A stretch of DNA of 64,000 nucleotides from Phycisphaerales bacterium (GTDB taxonomy: Bacteria; Planctomycetota; Phycisphaerae; Phycisphaerales; UBA1924), in assembly GCA_016742075.1 (NCBI GenBank), contig JACVCL010000002.1, positions 62,001-126,000 of the forward strand, read 5' to 3'. Of the stretch, positions 27,353 to 35,646 are shown piece by piece; the first letter of the stretch is position 1, and every line of letters starts with the position of its first letter. The notes under the pieces are model-generated. The model saw only the letters and a program-made list of their open reading frames with translations. It ran no database searches and was not told the DNA's origin. The position numbers and the translations under genes were made by a program.

Positions 27353-29284
27353 GTGCGGCTGACCGTTCGCTGGAAGCTCGCCCTGCTCACCGCCCTCACG
27401 CTGGCGGCGTTTTCTGCCGTGTGGATCTCGGTGACGTTCCTCCAGCAACGCCGGGCCGCGGTCGCCGACGCCCAGACGCGGCTCCTGCGCGAGGTGCAGC
27501 TGCACACCGCCCGCTTCGACACCATGTTCAGATCGGTCGAGCAGATCGTCCGAGGCCTGGCCGGGTCGATCGCCATCCACCCCGATCTGAGCGACGAGCA
27601 GATCGCCGAGCACCTCGAGCAGGGACTGCTCGCCAATCCGCTGGTCTTCGGTTCCGCCGCGGCGTTCGAACCGGGGGCCCTCCCGGATCGTCCCGGGCTT
27701 TTCTCTCCCTACCTGTTCCGATCGGCTCAGACCGATCGCCCGCGTGCCCCGGGGGCGATCCTCGAGAAGGATCTGGCGTTCTCGTACGACTACACCCGCC
27801 CGGGCTTCGAGTGGTACACCGTGCCGCGAGACACCCGCCGCGTCCACTGGACGGAGCCCTATCTGGACACGGGCGGCGGCGAGATCGCGATGTGCACCTA
27901 CTCGGTCCCGATCCTGCGCGAGGGGCGGTTCATGGGTGTCGCCACGGCCGACGTGGATCTGGCCGACCTCCGCCGGGTCGCGGGAGATCTCGGCGTCCGT
28001 GATCGGTTCGTCGCCATGTTCTCGCGCCGGGGAACGGTCGTCTCGTACCCCGACCCGGCCGCCATCCTGCACGGCACCATCGAAGCCGAGGCCGAGAGGA
28101 CGGGGCGTGAGGATCTCCGCCGCTTGGCGGCCTCGGTGGCCGCGGGCCGGCCGGGCGCCGGCGAGATGATGGGCATCGACGATGCCACGCTGTACCTGAT
28201 CGCCCACGCGCCGATACCGTCGACGGGCTGGACGTTGCTGATCGGCACCCCCAAGGCCGAGGCGTTGGCCCCTGCGTTTGTGCACCTGTGGACGCGGGTC
28301 ATCGAGTCAGTTCTCATGGTGGCCCTCGCCGCCGGGCTGCTCATGCTCGCCGGGCTCTGGGTGACCCGCCCGCTGCACCGCCTCTCGGACGCCGTTTCAC
28401 GCCTCGGAGGTGGCGACCTGCGGGAGATGGAGCAGGACGTCCGCCGCAACGACGAGATCGGCGACCTCGCCCGCGCGTACAACACGATGGTGGGTCAGCT
28501 TTCGCGTTACGTCGAGGCCCTGACGAAGCAGACGCGGGCCCGCGAGGCCGCCGACAGCGAGCTGCGCGTGGCCCGGGAGATCCAGCAGGCCCTGCTGCCG
28601 CCGCCGTCGCCAGGCTTCTCCGGGTCGGTGGCCTTCGATCTTCGGGGCACGAACATCCCGGCCGAGCAGGTCGGCGGGGACTTCTTCGACTATTTCATGC
28701 TGCCCGACGGCTCGCTGGTGCTGCTCATCGCCGATGTCTCGGGCAAGGGCGTTCCCGCGGCCATCTTCATGGCGGTCTCACGGACGGTCATCAAAAACCT
28801 TGCGATGGAAGGGCTGCCGCCGGCCGAAGTGCTGCGCCGGGCGAACACCGCGCTGCTGGCCGACAACGCCCGCGGCCTGTTCGTCACGGTCTTCCTCGCC
28901 CGGTACAGCCCGGCCTCCGGCGAGCTCACGCACGCCTCGGCCGGGCACCTGCCGCCGATGGTGATCGGGATCGACCGATCGGTCCGCACCCTCTCGGCCA
29001 GCCAGGGAACGGTGCTCGGATGTCTGGAAGATCAGGTGTTCTCCCAGTCGTCTGACCGACTTGAGCCCGGCGAGCGGCTGGTGCTGTACACCGACGGGCT
29101 GACCGAGGCCCGGAGCCCGAGCGGCCAATTGTTCGGCGAGGCGCGGCTGAGGCAGCTCCTGGCCGAGACACCCGCCGGCGACTCCCGCGAGACGCTCGAT
29201 GCGCTGATCGGGGCGGCGTCGGAGTTCCAGGCCGACCGGCGGGCCGACGATCTCACCGCGGTGGTGCTCCGCCGGACGGCGTAG
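27353..29284 (+). CDS. Membrane receptor with Cache, HAMP and PP2C (RsbU/SpoIIE) phosphatase domains
   Basis: A 643-residue sensor. The start is GTG at 27353 with GAGG 8 nt upstream. A transmembrane helix (residues 7-29) is followed by a periplasmic Cache-type sensor of about 300 residues. A second helix is near 317-338 (SVLMVALAAGLLMLAGLWV). A HAMP domain (TRPLHRLSDAVSRLGGGDL) and a coiled coil (VAREIQQALLPP) come next. The C-terminal PP2C/SpoIIE domain carries the metal-binding signatures AEQVGGDFFDYF, LIADVSGKGVPAA, SAGHLPP, YTDGLTEA and ADDLTAVVL. Such proteins dephosphorylate STAS antagonists in partner-switching control of sigma factors. A STAS protein is encoded at 4305-4664, 22 kb away. 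Its 3' end overlaps the convergent gene by 32 bp. Confidence 0.93.
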   Translation: MRLTVRWKLALLTALTLAAFSAVWISVTFLQQRRAAVADAQTRLLREVQLHTARFDTMFRSVEQIVRGLAGSIAIHPDLSDEQIAEHLEQGLLANPLVFGSAAAFEPGALPDRPGLFSPYLFRSAQTDRPRAPGAILEKDLAFSYDYTRPGFEWYTVPRDTRRVHWTEPYLDTGGGEIAMCTYSVPILREGRFMGVATADVDLADLRRVAGDLGVRDRFVAMFSRRGTVVSYPDPAAILHGTIEAEAERTGREDLRRLAASVAAGRPGAGEMMGIDDATLYLIAHAPIPSTGWTLLIGTPKAEALAPAFVHLWTRVIESVLMVALAAGLLMLAGLWVTRPLHRLSDAVSRLGGGDLREMEQDVRRNDEIGDLARAYNTMVGQLSRYVEALTKQTRAREAADSELRVAREIQQALLPPPSPGFSGSVAFDLRGTNIPAEQVGGDFFDYFMLPDGSLVLLIADVSGKGVPAAIFMAVSRTVIKNLAMEGLPPAEVLRRANTALLADNARGLFVTVFLARYSPASGELTHASAGHLPPMVIGIDRSVRTLSASQGTVLGCLEDQVFSQSSDRLEPGERLVLYTDGLTEARSPSGQLFGEARLRQLLAETPAGDSRETLDALIGAASEFQADRRADDLTAVVLRRTA

Positions 29285-30086
29285 CGCTCGCCCGGCCGAG
29301 GGTTGACCGCTTGATTTTCCGGTACCGCCGTTCGAGCGCGATCACCAGGCCCACGATCACGGTGATCCCGCCGACGAGGAACACCGGGTTGTTCGTGTCG
29401 ATGTAGCGGTTGAGCACGCCGGCCCCGGCCAGCATGATGCCATTGCCGACGACCGACCCGATGAAGATCGCCACGAGCGTGGAACCCCGCCCCATCCCCA
29501 GGAGCCTTCCGAAGATGGCCCCGCCGACGCTGCCGGTGGCCGCCAGCGGCACGATGACGAACGTCGCCAGCCCGACGAAGGTCCACCGCCGGACCTTCGG
29601 GTAGCGCGCCATCACGAAGCGCCCTTCCTCCGACAGCGCCGCCATGGCCGGGCCGATCTTCGGGATGCGCAGCAGAAAACCCGCGTGGAACACCAGGAGC
29701 ACCGCCGCGACCATGTCCATCCACGTCACCATCACGAAGAGCTGCGTGGGGGTCATCCGCAGCGCCTCGATGAGGCCGCCGTCGGCCGCGGCCGTGTCGA
29801 CCGCCGCATGATCGGCCTTGCCGAAGAGGATGATGAACCGCCCGGCCCCGAAGAAGGTGATCACCGCGAAGCCGGCCAGCTTTGCGACAAAGTCCCACCC
29901 GTGCACCAACCACACCCAGGCCAACAGGGCCAGCGTGGCCAGCGGTGGCCCCGCCAGCGTCAGGGCCCACAGCAGCGGCCGGCGCTCGCGGAGCTCTCGG
30001 TCGAAGCGAGCCTCGCCGGCGATGAGCGCGGCGTCAGGCTGCGCGGAGCCTGGAGGAATGTGCTCGGAGGAGGGGCTCAAGGGCAA
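29253..30086 (-). CDS. Small multidrug-export family (Sm_multidrug_ex) membrane protein
   Basis: A 277-residue polytopic protein with about six hydrophobic segments. The segments GSVGGAIFGRLLGMGRGST and FIGSVVGNGIMLAGAGVL match the DUF/Sm_multidrug_ex family, whose transport role is predicted rather than shown. The start is uncertain: the frame opens with TTG at 30086, and another TTG lies two codons later. A run of ten G (C on the coding strand, 30091-30100) lies 5-14 nt before it. TACACT at 30119-30114 is a candidate -10 box. Its 3' end overlaps the RsbU-type gene on the other strand by 32 bp. Confidence 0.72.
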   Translation of the reverse strand: MPLSPSSEHIPPGSAQPDAALIAGEARFDRELRERRPLLWALTLAGPPLATLALLAWVWLVHGWDFVAKLAGFAVITFFGAGRFIILFGKADHAAVDTAAADGGLIEALRMTPTQLFVMVTWMDMVAAVLLVFHAGFLLRIPKIGPAMAALSEEGRFVMARYPKVRRWTFVGLATFVIVPLAATGSVGGAIFGRLLGMGRGSTLVAIFIGSVVGNGIMLAGAGVLNRYIDTNNPVFLVGGITVIVGLVIALERRYRKIKRSTLGRASATPSGGAPPR

Positions 30087-30129
30087 ACTCGGGGGGGGGG
30101 CGAGGGGGGCGCGAGTGTACCCCCCGCCG

Positions 30130-31902
30130 TCACCGCTTGCCCTTCAGCCAGGTGCGGAGCTTGGCCGCCGTCCAGGTGTTGATGCAGCGTTCGGCGGTCA
30201 GCCCGCCGCGACGGCCCGTGATGACCCCGTACCGCAGGTTGTCGAAGTCGTCGGGATGGTGGACATCGCAGTTGATGGCCAGCTGGCAGCCGGCGTCGAG
30301 CGCCGCGCGGACATGGGTGTCGCGCAGGTCGAGCCTCATCCAGTTGGCGTTGATCTCCAGCGCGGTGCCGCACTCGGCCGCGGCCTCAGCCAGACGGCCG
30401 ATGTCGGGGAAGAAGCCCTCTCGCCGCCCGATCAGGCGGCCCGTCGGGTGCCCGATGATGTGCACCAGCGGATGCCGCGCGGCCGCGACCATGCGCACCG
30501 TCGCGGCCTCGGGGTCCTGCCGCAGGCCGGCGTGCGGCGAGGCGATCACGATGTCGAGCTCGGCGAGCAGATCGTCGGGGTAATCGAGCGATCCGTCCGA
30601 GAGAATGTCGACCTCGCTGCCCGCCAGGATCGTGATCCCCCGCTCGGCCTCGGCGGCCTCGCGCACCGCGGCGATGTGCCGGCGCAGGCGGTCGGGCTTC
30701 AGGCCGCTGGCGATGACCGAAGACTGAGAGTGATCCGTCACCGCGATGGTGTGGAACCCCCGGTCCCTCGCGGCCGCGGCGAGCTCGGCGATCGTCAGCA
30801 CGCCGTCGGAGGCGGTGGTGTGCGCGTGCAGCTCGGCGCGGATGTCGGACACGTCGATAAGGGCGGCGGGGGCGGCATCGAACACATCGCCGCGATCTTC
30901 CCGCAACTCCGGCGGAATCTCCGGCAGCCCCAGCCGCTGGAACACCTCGGCCTCGCTCGCGGCCGCGACCGCTTTCACCCCCCGCGACTGCGGCGGATCC
31001 GGCCGATCGTCGAGCGGAAAGAGGCCGTACTCATTGAGGGTGAACCCCCGCTTGAGGGCGCGCTCGCGGAGTCGGACATTGAACTCTTTGCTTCCGGTGA
31101 AGTAGATCAGCGCGGCCCCGGCGGAATCGGGCGCCACGAACCGAAGATCGGCCTGCACAGTCGCGCCGCTCTCGAGCTCCAGCCGCACCGAGCACTTGGT
31201 CTTGCCGGCCGCGAGCACCTCTCGCACCTCGGGCATCCCGGTGAACACGCCGGCGACGGCGGAGGAATCGTCGGTGGAGGCGAGAAAGTCGAGGTCGCCG
31301 ACGGTGTCTCGCCCACGCCGCAGCGAACCGGCGTACCACGCCTTCCTGACGCCGTGCGCTGCCGCCAGCCGACCGACAATCCGTTCGGCCAGCGGCATCG
31401 CCAGCCCGATCGCCGTGCGCTGCGAGGCCGAGGCGGCGAACGCCATCGACTTGCGGATGTTCTCGACGGTCTTGGCCCCCATCCGTGGCACCGTCATGAT
31501 CGAGCCGTCGTCGATGGCCCGCCTCAGGCCCGCCGGATCGGTCACGCCCAGCGTCTCCCAGATCGCCTTCACGGTCTTGGGGCCCAGCCCCGGGATGGCG
31601 AGCATTTCGAGCAGGCCGGCCGGCACGCTCGCGGCGAGTTCATCGTGCTCGGCGATACGGCCGGTGCGCCGGAACTCGATGATCTTGTCCGCCGTCTTCG
31701 CCCCGATGCCCTCGATCGCCCGGAGCGCCGACGCGGCCTGCTTCTCGGAAAGGTCAGCGAGGGCGCCCAGATCGGTCGGGTGGTCGGCGACCACCCGGGC
31801 CGCGCGCAGATGGGCGTTGACCCGGAACTTGTCTGCGCCCGTCAATTCGAGCATCTGACCGATCCGCTCGAACACCGCCGCCAACTGATGGTTGAAGTCC
31901 AT
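30130..31902 (-). CDS. polX: DNA polymerase/3'-5' exonuclease PolX
   Basis: A 590-residue family X DNA polymerase with a PHP exonuclease domain, used in gap filling in base-excision repair. The start at 31902 gives the family N-terminus MDFNHQLAAVFERIGQMLEL; an ATG at 31914 adds four residues. HhH motifs are EGIGAKTADKII, IPGLGPKTVKAIW and MGAKTVENI. The polymerase palm has SLRRGRDTVGDLDFL, which holds the catalytic Asp pair. The C-terminal PHP domain starts with ELHAHTTASDG (metal-binding His residues) and continues with ITVTDHS-like AVTDHSQSS and ILAGSEVDIL. Length is normal for bacterial PolX. Confidence 0.95.
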   Translation of the reverse strand: MDFNHQLAAVFERIGQMLELTGADKFRVNAHLRAARVVADHPTDLGALADLSEKQAASALRAIEGIGAKTADKIIEFRRTGRIAEHDELAASVPAGLLEMLAIPGLGPKTVKAIWETLGVTDPAGLRRAIDDGSIMTVPRMGAKTVENIRKSMAFAASASQRTAIGLAMPLAERIVGRLAAAHGVRKAWYAGSLRRGRDTVGDLDFLASTDDSSAVAGVFTGMPEVREVLAAGKTKCSVRLELESGATVQADLRFVAPDSAGAALIYFTGSKEFNVRLRERALKRGFTLNEYGLFPLDDRPDPPQSRGVKAVAAASEAEVFQRLGLPEIPPELREDRGDVFDAAPAALIDVSDIRAELHAHTTASDGVLTIAELAAAARDRGFHTIAVTDHSQSSVIASGLKPDRLRRHIAAVREAAEAERGITILAGSEVDILSDGSLDYPDDLLAELDIVIASPHAGLRQDPEAATVRMVAAARHPLVHIIGHPTGRLIGRREGFFPDIGRLAEAAAECGTALEINANWMRLDLRDTHVRAALDAGCQLAINCDVHHPDDFDNLRYGVITGRRGGLTAERCINTWTAAKLRTWLKGKR

Positions 31903-31926
31903 GGCCCCATTCACCGCAAACCGGAT

Positions 31927-32388
31927 CTACGAGCGCCGGCCGGGATCCGCGGCCGGGGCCAGCCCCCGACCGATCGCGCCACGTTCCGGAGGGGACACGG
32001 GGCGATCACCCGAACCCCCGTAACCATCCGGTGCGGCGGTCCGCGCTTCGAGCGCCCGCAACGAGTGCTCCAGTGTATCGACGCGGGCCGTCAGTCGTTC
32101 CAGGGCCGCCGCCACCGCCGTAAGCAACTCCGCCGGGTTGGCCTCCCGCAGATGGAACGGCCGGGACTCGCTGTGCCGAACCGGCCCCTGGCCCGTCAGC
32201 AGCCAGTGCGGGTTGATGTCGAGCCTGGCGCACAGCGCGGCCACGAACTCGACGCTCGGCGTCTGCCCCTGCATGTATCGGCGCACCGTCTCCGAGCTGT
32301 GGCCGGTCGCCTCGCCGAGCTCGCGGTACGACCGATCGCCCACAACTCTCATGAGCCTCTCGTGGATCGGTGTCATCTGGGCCGACAC
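31927..32388 (-). CDS. Helix-turn-helix (XRE-like) regulator
   Basis: A protein of 153 residues. The GTG start at 32388 has AAAGG 6 nt upstream; an ATG at 32376 gives a form shorter by four residues. The N-terminal 65 residues form a XRE/lambda-repressor-like HTH (RSYRELGEATGHSSETVRRY), ending in LCARLDINPHWLLTGQGPV, the form of many phage-type repressors. A short coiled coil follows (LLTAVAAALERLTARVDTLE), probably for oligomerisation, and then a disordered Gly/Pro-rich tail. It lies between recG and polX on the same strand. A candidate -10 TAAAGT is at 32469-32464. The regulated genes are unknown. Confidence 0.8.
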   Translation of the reverse strand: MSAQMTPIHERLMRVVGDRSYRELGEATGHSSETVRRYMQGQTPSVEFVAALCARLDINPHWLLTGQGPVRHSESRPFHLREANPAELLTAVAAALERLTARVDTLEHSLRALEARTAAPDGYGGSGDRPVSPPERGAIGRGLAPAADPGRRS

Positions 32389-32489
32389 GGGCAGCCTTTC
32401 TCGGGCATCACGCCCCAATCCCCCCCACCTTCGCCTGTTCCACCGGACGGGCTCGGTGGGCACACTTTAGGGAGTCCCGCGGCATGGCA

Positions 32490-34658
32490 TCACGCGATGT
32501 CGCCGAGACCGAGAGCCTCGCCGTGCGACCGCATGAGCCTCGCGCGCACGAGGGCTTCTTCGGGCATCCCCAGGGTGGGCGACTTGTCGATCCACGCCGC
32601 GGCGTCGCGGCGAGCCAGGAGCAGCAGATTGGTGTCCTCGGGGAACCGTGCGGCAGAGAACTGCGCCGCCCCTGCCTGCCGGGCCCCCAGGATCTCCCCG
32701 GGCCCCCGGAGTTCGAGGTCTCGCTCGGCCAGCACGAAGCCGTCGGACTGTTCCGCGACGGCTTTCATGCGATCCCCCGCTTCGGGCGTTGGTGCGTCGC
32801 CGATCAGCACGCAGACCGAGGCCTTGCTGCCGCGTCCGACCCGTCCCCTCAACTGGTGAAGCTGGGCGAGCCCGAACCGCTCGGCGTGCTCGATCACCAT
32901 CACCGTCGCATTGGACACGTCGACCCCCACCTCGATCACCGTCGTGGCCACCAGAGCGTCGATGGCCCCGGCCCTGAAACGCTCCATCACCGCGTCGCGC
33001 TGCTCGCGTCCCATCCGGCCGTGGAGCGAAGCCAGCCGCTTGCCGGCGAGGGGACCCTCTTCCAGGTGCCGGAGCACGGATCGCACCGACTTGAGCGACC
33101 GCTCCCGGTCGCCGCCCGCGGGCGGCGCGTCGGTGAGCAGCCCGGGGTCCTCGGCCTCGCCGCCGTCGATCGCCGGGACGACGATGTACGCCTGCTCGCC
33201 CCGGTCAAGTCGCGTCCGGAGCCAGGCGTACACCTCTGCGGACTTGTCGCCCGGCACCCAGCGCGTGCGGATCGGTGATCGACCCGGCGGCATCCCTCGC
33301 ACGGTCGAGACGTCGAGATCGCCGAAGACCGTGAGCGCGAGCGTCCGCGGGATCGGCGTGGCGGTCATGACGAGGGTGTGGGGCATCGCTCCCCCTTCGC
33401 CGCCCTCCCGCAGCAGCATGCGCTGGTGGACGCCGAAGCGGTGCTGCTCGTCGATCACGGCCACCGCCAGCGAGGCGAAGCGCACACCCGCCGAGAGCAG
33501 CGCGTGCGTGCCGACCACCATGTCGATCTCCCCGGATGCCAGCCCCTCGTGCACCGCTCGGCGCTCGGCCTCCGGGAGGCCGCCCGTGAGCAGGGCCGTC
33601 TTCACCGATGATCCGGCGAGGTATCGCGAGATGCTGGCGAAGTGCTGCTCGGCCAGGAGCTCGGTGGGCGCCATGAGCGCCGATTGATGACGCGACGCCG
33701 CGCTCATAAGCATCGCGTACAGCGCGATCACCGTCTTGCCCGACCCCACATCGCCCTGCACCAGGCGGCTGGTGGGCGTGGGCCGCTGAAGATCGGCGGC
33801 CACCTCGCGCACCACCACATCCTGCGCCTCCGTGAGCGGGAAGGGGAATCGTGCGCGGATGTGCCCGTCGATGGCCTCCGACCAGCGCAGGGCCGGCGCC
33901 CGGCGCGTGCGCCGGACGTACGCCCGCTTCATCTGGACCCCCAGCTGCAGGAGCAGCAGTTCGTCGTACGCCAGGCGGCGCCGGGCGGCGCGGACTTCCT
34001 CCTCGTCCGCCGGCCTGTGGAACATGCGGTAGGCCTCGCGCAGGACGGGCAACGCCCGGTCGACGCGGAGCGTGTCGGGCAGATGGTCGTCGATCTGCGG
34101 CAATGCGGCGTCGAGCACCGACAGCACCGTCTTCTCGATCGCCGAAGACGGCAGGTCCTCGCTGGCGGGGTACACGGGCCTGAGGCGGGCCTCTCCGCCC
34201 TCGGGCTGCAAGGCGTCCGCCGGCGCCTCGCCCTCGTCGGTCAGCACCTCCCACTTGGGGTTGGCGATCTGGAGCCCCGAGTGGAACCGTTTGGCGGTCC
34301 CCTGCACCCGGATCCGCATCCCCACACGCAGCCGGCTTTGCAGGAACGTCTGGTTGAAGAACACCAGGTCGAGCCGGCCGGTCGGGTCCAGCAGGACCGC
34401 CTCGAACCGCGGCCGCGGACGCCGGTTCACGACCCGTGTGGCCGTGATCTCGCCGCGAGCCGACACGACCGCCCCCGCGGCCAGCCGGGCGATCGGGGCC
34501 TCGGGCTCGATGCGCTCGTGCCGGTGCGGCAGGTGCTTGATGAGGTCGGCCAGCGTGGCGACGCCCAGACGCCGGAAGGCCGCCGCCCGGCGCGGGCCGA
34601 CGTGCGGCAGCTCTTCGACGGGGGTCTGAAGCCTCAGTTGGGCCGCCGAGCCGTTCAC
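32490..34658 (-). CDS. recG: ATP-dependent DNA helicase RecG
   Basis: A 722-residue superfamily 2 helicase that remodels stalled replication forks and Holliday junctions. The N-terminal wedge/OB domain includes LPHVGPRRAAAFRRLGVATL and the OB strands near residues 65-130. The motor carries QGDVGSGKT (Walker A) and the RecG-specific motif II DEQHRFGVHQR. Domain 2 holds TPIPRTLALTVFGDLDVS and TTVIEVGVDVSNATVMVIE. The C-terminal QLHQLRGRVGRG is motif VI. The GTG start (34658) is 6 nt after a TACACT -10-like hexamer, suggesting a leaderless transcript. Confidence 0.97.
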   Translation of the reverse strand: MNGSAAQLRLQTPVEELPHVGPRRAAAFRRLGVATLADLIKHLPHRHERIEPEAPIARLAAGAVVSARGEITATRVVNRRPRPRFEAVLLDPTGRLDLVFFNQTFLQSRLRVGMRIRVQGTAKRFHSGLQIANPKWEVLTDEGEAPADALQPEGGEARLRPVYPASEDLPSSAIEKTVLSVLDAALPQIDDHLPDTLRVDRALPVLREAYRMFHRPADEEEVRAARRRLAYDELLLLQLGVQMKRAYVRRTRRAPALRWSEAIDGHIRARFPFPLTEAQDVVVREVAADLQRPTPTSRLVQGDVGSGKTVIALYAMLMSAASRHQSALMAPTELLAEQHFASISRYLAGSSVKTALLTGGLPEAERRAVHEGLASGEIDMVVGTHALLSAGVRFASLAVAVIDEQHRFGVHQRMLLREGGEGGAMPHTLVMTATPIPRTLALTVFGDLDVSTVRGMPPGRSPIRTRWVPGDKSAEVYAWLRTRLDRGEQAYIVVPAIDGGEAEDPGLLTDAPPAGGDRERSLKSVRSVLRHLEEGPLAGKRLASLHGRMGREQRDAVMERFRAGAIDALVATTVIEVGVDVSNATVMVIEHAERFGLAQLHQLRGRVGRGSKASVCVLIGDAPTPEAGDRMKAVAEQSDGFVLAERDLELRGPGEILGARQAGAAQFSAARFPEDTNLLLLARRDAAAWIDKSPTLGMPEEALVRARLMRSHGEALGLGDIA

Positions 34659-34664
34659 GTCACG

Positions 34665-34670
34665 AGTGTA
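34665..34670 (-). promoter_or_regulatory. -10-like TACACT, 6 nt before recG start
   Basis: TACACT on the minus strand (34670-34665) with exactly 6 nt to the recG GTG. The xseB gene has the same hexamer at the same distance. No clear -35 box is seen. Confidence 0.45.
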
Positions 34671-34720
34671 GAGGCGGGCCGGGGGGGGCCGTGCCGGCGT
34701 TGGACCGGCTCGGCCGGAGG

Positions 34721-34756
34721 GAAAAGAAAACGGGCCCCGGGTTCGGCCGGGGCCCG
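34721..34756 (-). terminator. Rho-independent terminator of the first OmpA-type gene
   Basis: A perfect 10-bp stem (34731-34740 with 34747-34756, 6-nt loop) is followed on the minus strand by TTTTCTTTTC. It lies directly after the OmpA-type lipoprotein gene ending at 34779 and before recG. Confidence 0.88.
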
Positions 34757-34778
34757 TGGAACGATCTGAGGGGAGCGA

Positions 34779-35375
34779 TCAGTTCGAACCGAGGACGACG
34801 ATCTCGACGCGGCGGCTGGCGGCCTTGGTGGCCTTGGGCTGCTGGGCCCCGCGGCCGTCGGCCGTCATCCGAGAGCGGGAGACACCTTTGCTCGCGAGGT
34901 ACTCCACGACGGCGTTCGCGCGGGCGAGCGACAGAGCCTCATTTGACCCCCACTTGGACTTGCGGATCGGGTCGCTGTCGGTGTGGCCGACCACGCGGAT
35001 CTGCCGGCCGCCGTACTGCCCGTTGAGCTGGCGGGCGATGCCATCGAGGGTCTTGCGGGCCTCGGGCTTGACGGTGGTCTGCCCGGACGCGAAGAGCACG
35101 TCGCCACCGACCTCGATCGTGACCTCCTGCTGCGAGGAGCCGAAGCTCTCGGACCGGGAGGGCGGCGGGGTGTACGTCGGCTGCGGCTGGGGCTGCGGCG
35201 TGGCGACCGCGACCGGAGGGGGCGTCTGGGCCATCCGCGTGTTCAGGTCCGCGATCTGGTTGCGGAGGTCCTGATTCTCCTTGGCGAGCTGCTCCTTGGA
35301 CGGCTCGTTGCTCTTGCAGCCGACGGCCCCGAAGGACGTGACGGCCAGCATCAGGCACAGGGCGATTCGCTTCAT
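34779..35375 (-). CDS. OmpA-family peptidoglycan-binding lipoprotein (copy 1)
   Basis: A 198-residue lipoprotein with a type II signal peptide and lipobox (SFGAVGC, Cys20). A short coiled coil follows (KEQLAKENQDLRNQIADLNT), then a Pro/Gln-rich linker. The C-terminal OmpA domain (about residues 85-198) binds peptidoglycan; it shows VVGHTDSDPIRKSKWGSNEA, the LSLARANAVVEYL helix, and the terminal SRRVEIVVLGSN. This places it as an envelope anchor between outer membrane and wall, like Pal. It has a strong promoter of its own and a terminator. The paralog at 35647-36240 lies just upstream on the same strand. Confidence 0.93.
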   Translation of the reverse strand: MKRIALCLMLAVTSFGAVGCKSNEPSKEQLAKENQDLRNQIADLNTRMAQTPPPVAVATPQPQPQPTYTPPPSRSESFGSSQQEVTIEVGGDVLFASGQTTVKPEARKTLDGIARQLNGQYGGRQIRVVGHTDSDPIRKSKWGSNEALSLARANAVVEYLASKGVSRSRMTADGRGAQQPKATKAASRRVEIVVLGSN

Positions 35376-35467
35376 GGTCTGCGTTCCTCGATCCGTCGGG
35401 TTCAACCGGCCGGCACAGGGGGGTGGGGAGCGCCCGGATCCTCCGGACGCGGGTGTTCTGGATTCGG

Positions 35468-35496
35468 ATAGCACGGCACGAACGGGCGTTTGTCAA
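35468..35496 (-). promoter_or_regulatory. Sigma-70-type promoter of the OmpA copy 1 gene
   Basis: TTGACA (35496-35491), 17-nt spacer, TGCTAT (35473-35468) on the minus strand. It predicts a leader of about 85 nt. Confidence 0.65.
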
Positions 35497-35646
35497 GGGG
35501 GTGCGACTCAGCAACGGACCGGCCCACCCACGGCCCGCGCACCTAGTGCCTCGACCGGGTCATTCTTCGGCCAGAAGGCCTCGGAATCCCCAATCCCGGC
35601 ACCGGCTGGTGCAGGGTGTGGACGGCGCCCCCCCGGGCCGGGCCCG

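Noticed and set aside
31914-31914. ATG at 31914 as the polX start
   Set aside because: The ATG four codons later gives the usual PolX N-terminus; the difference is small and undecided by the ribosome-binding sites.
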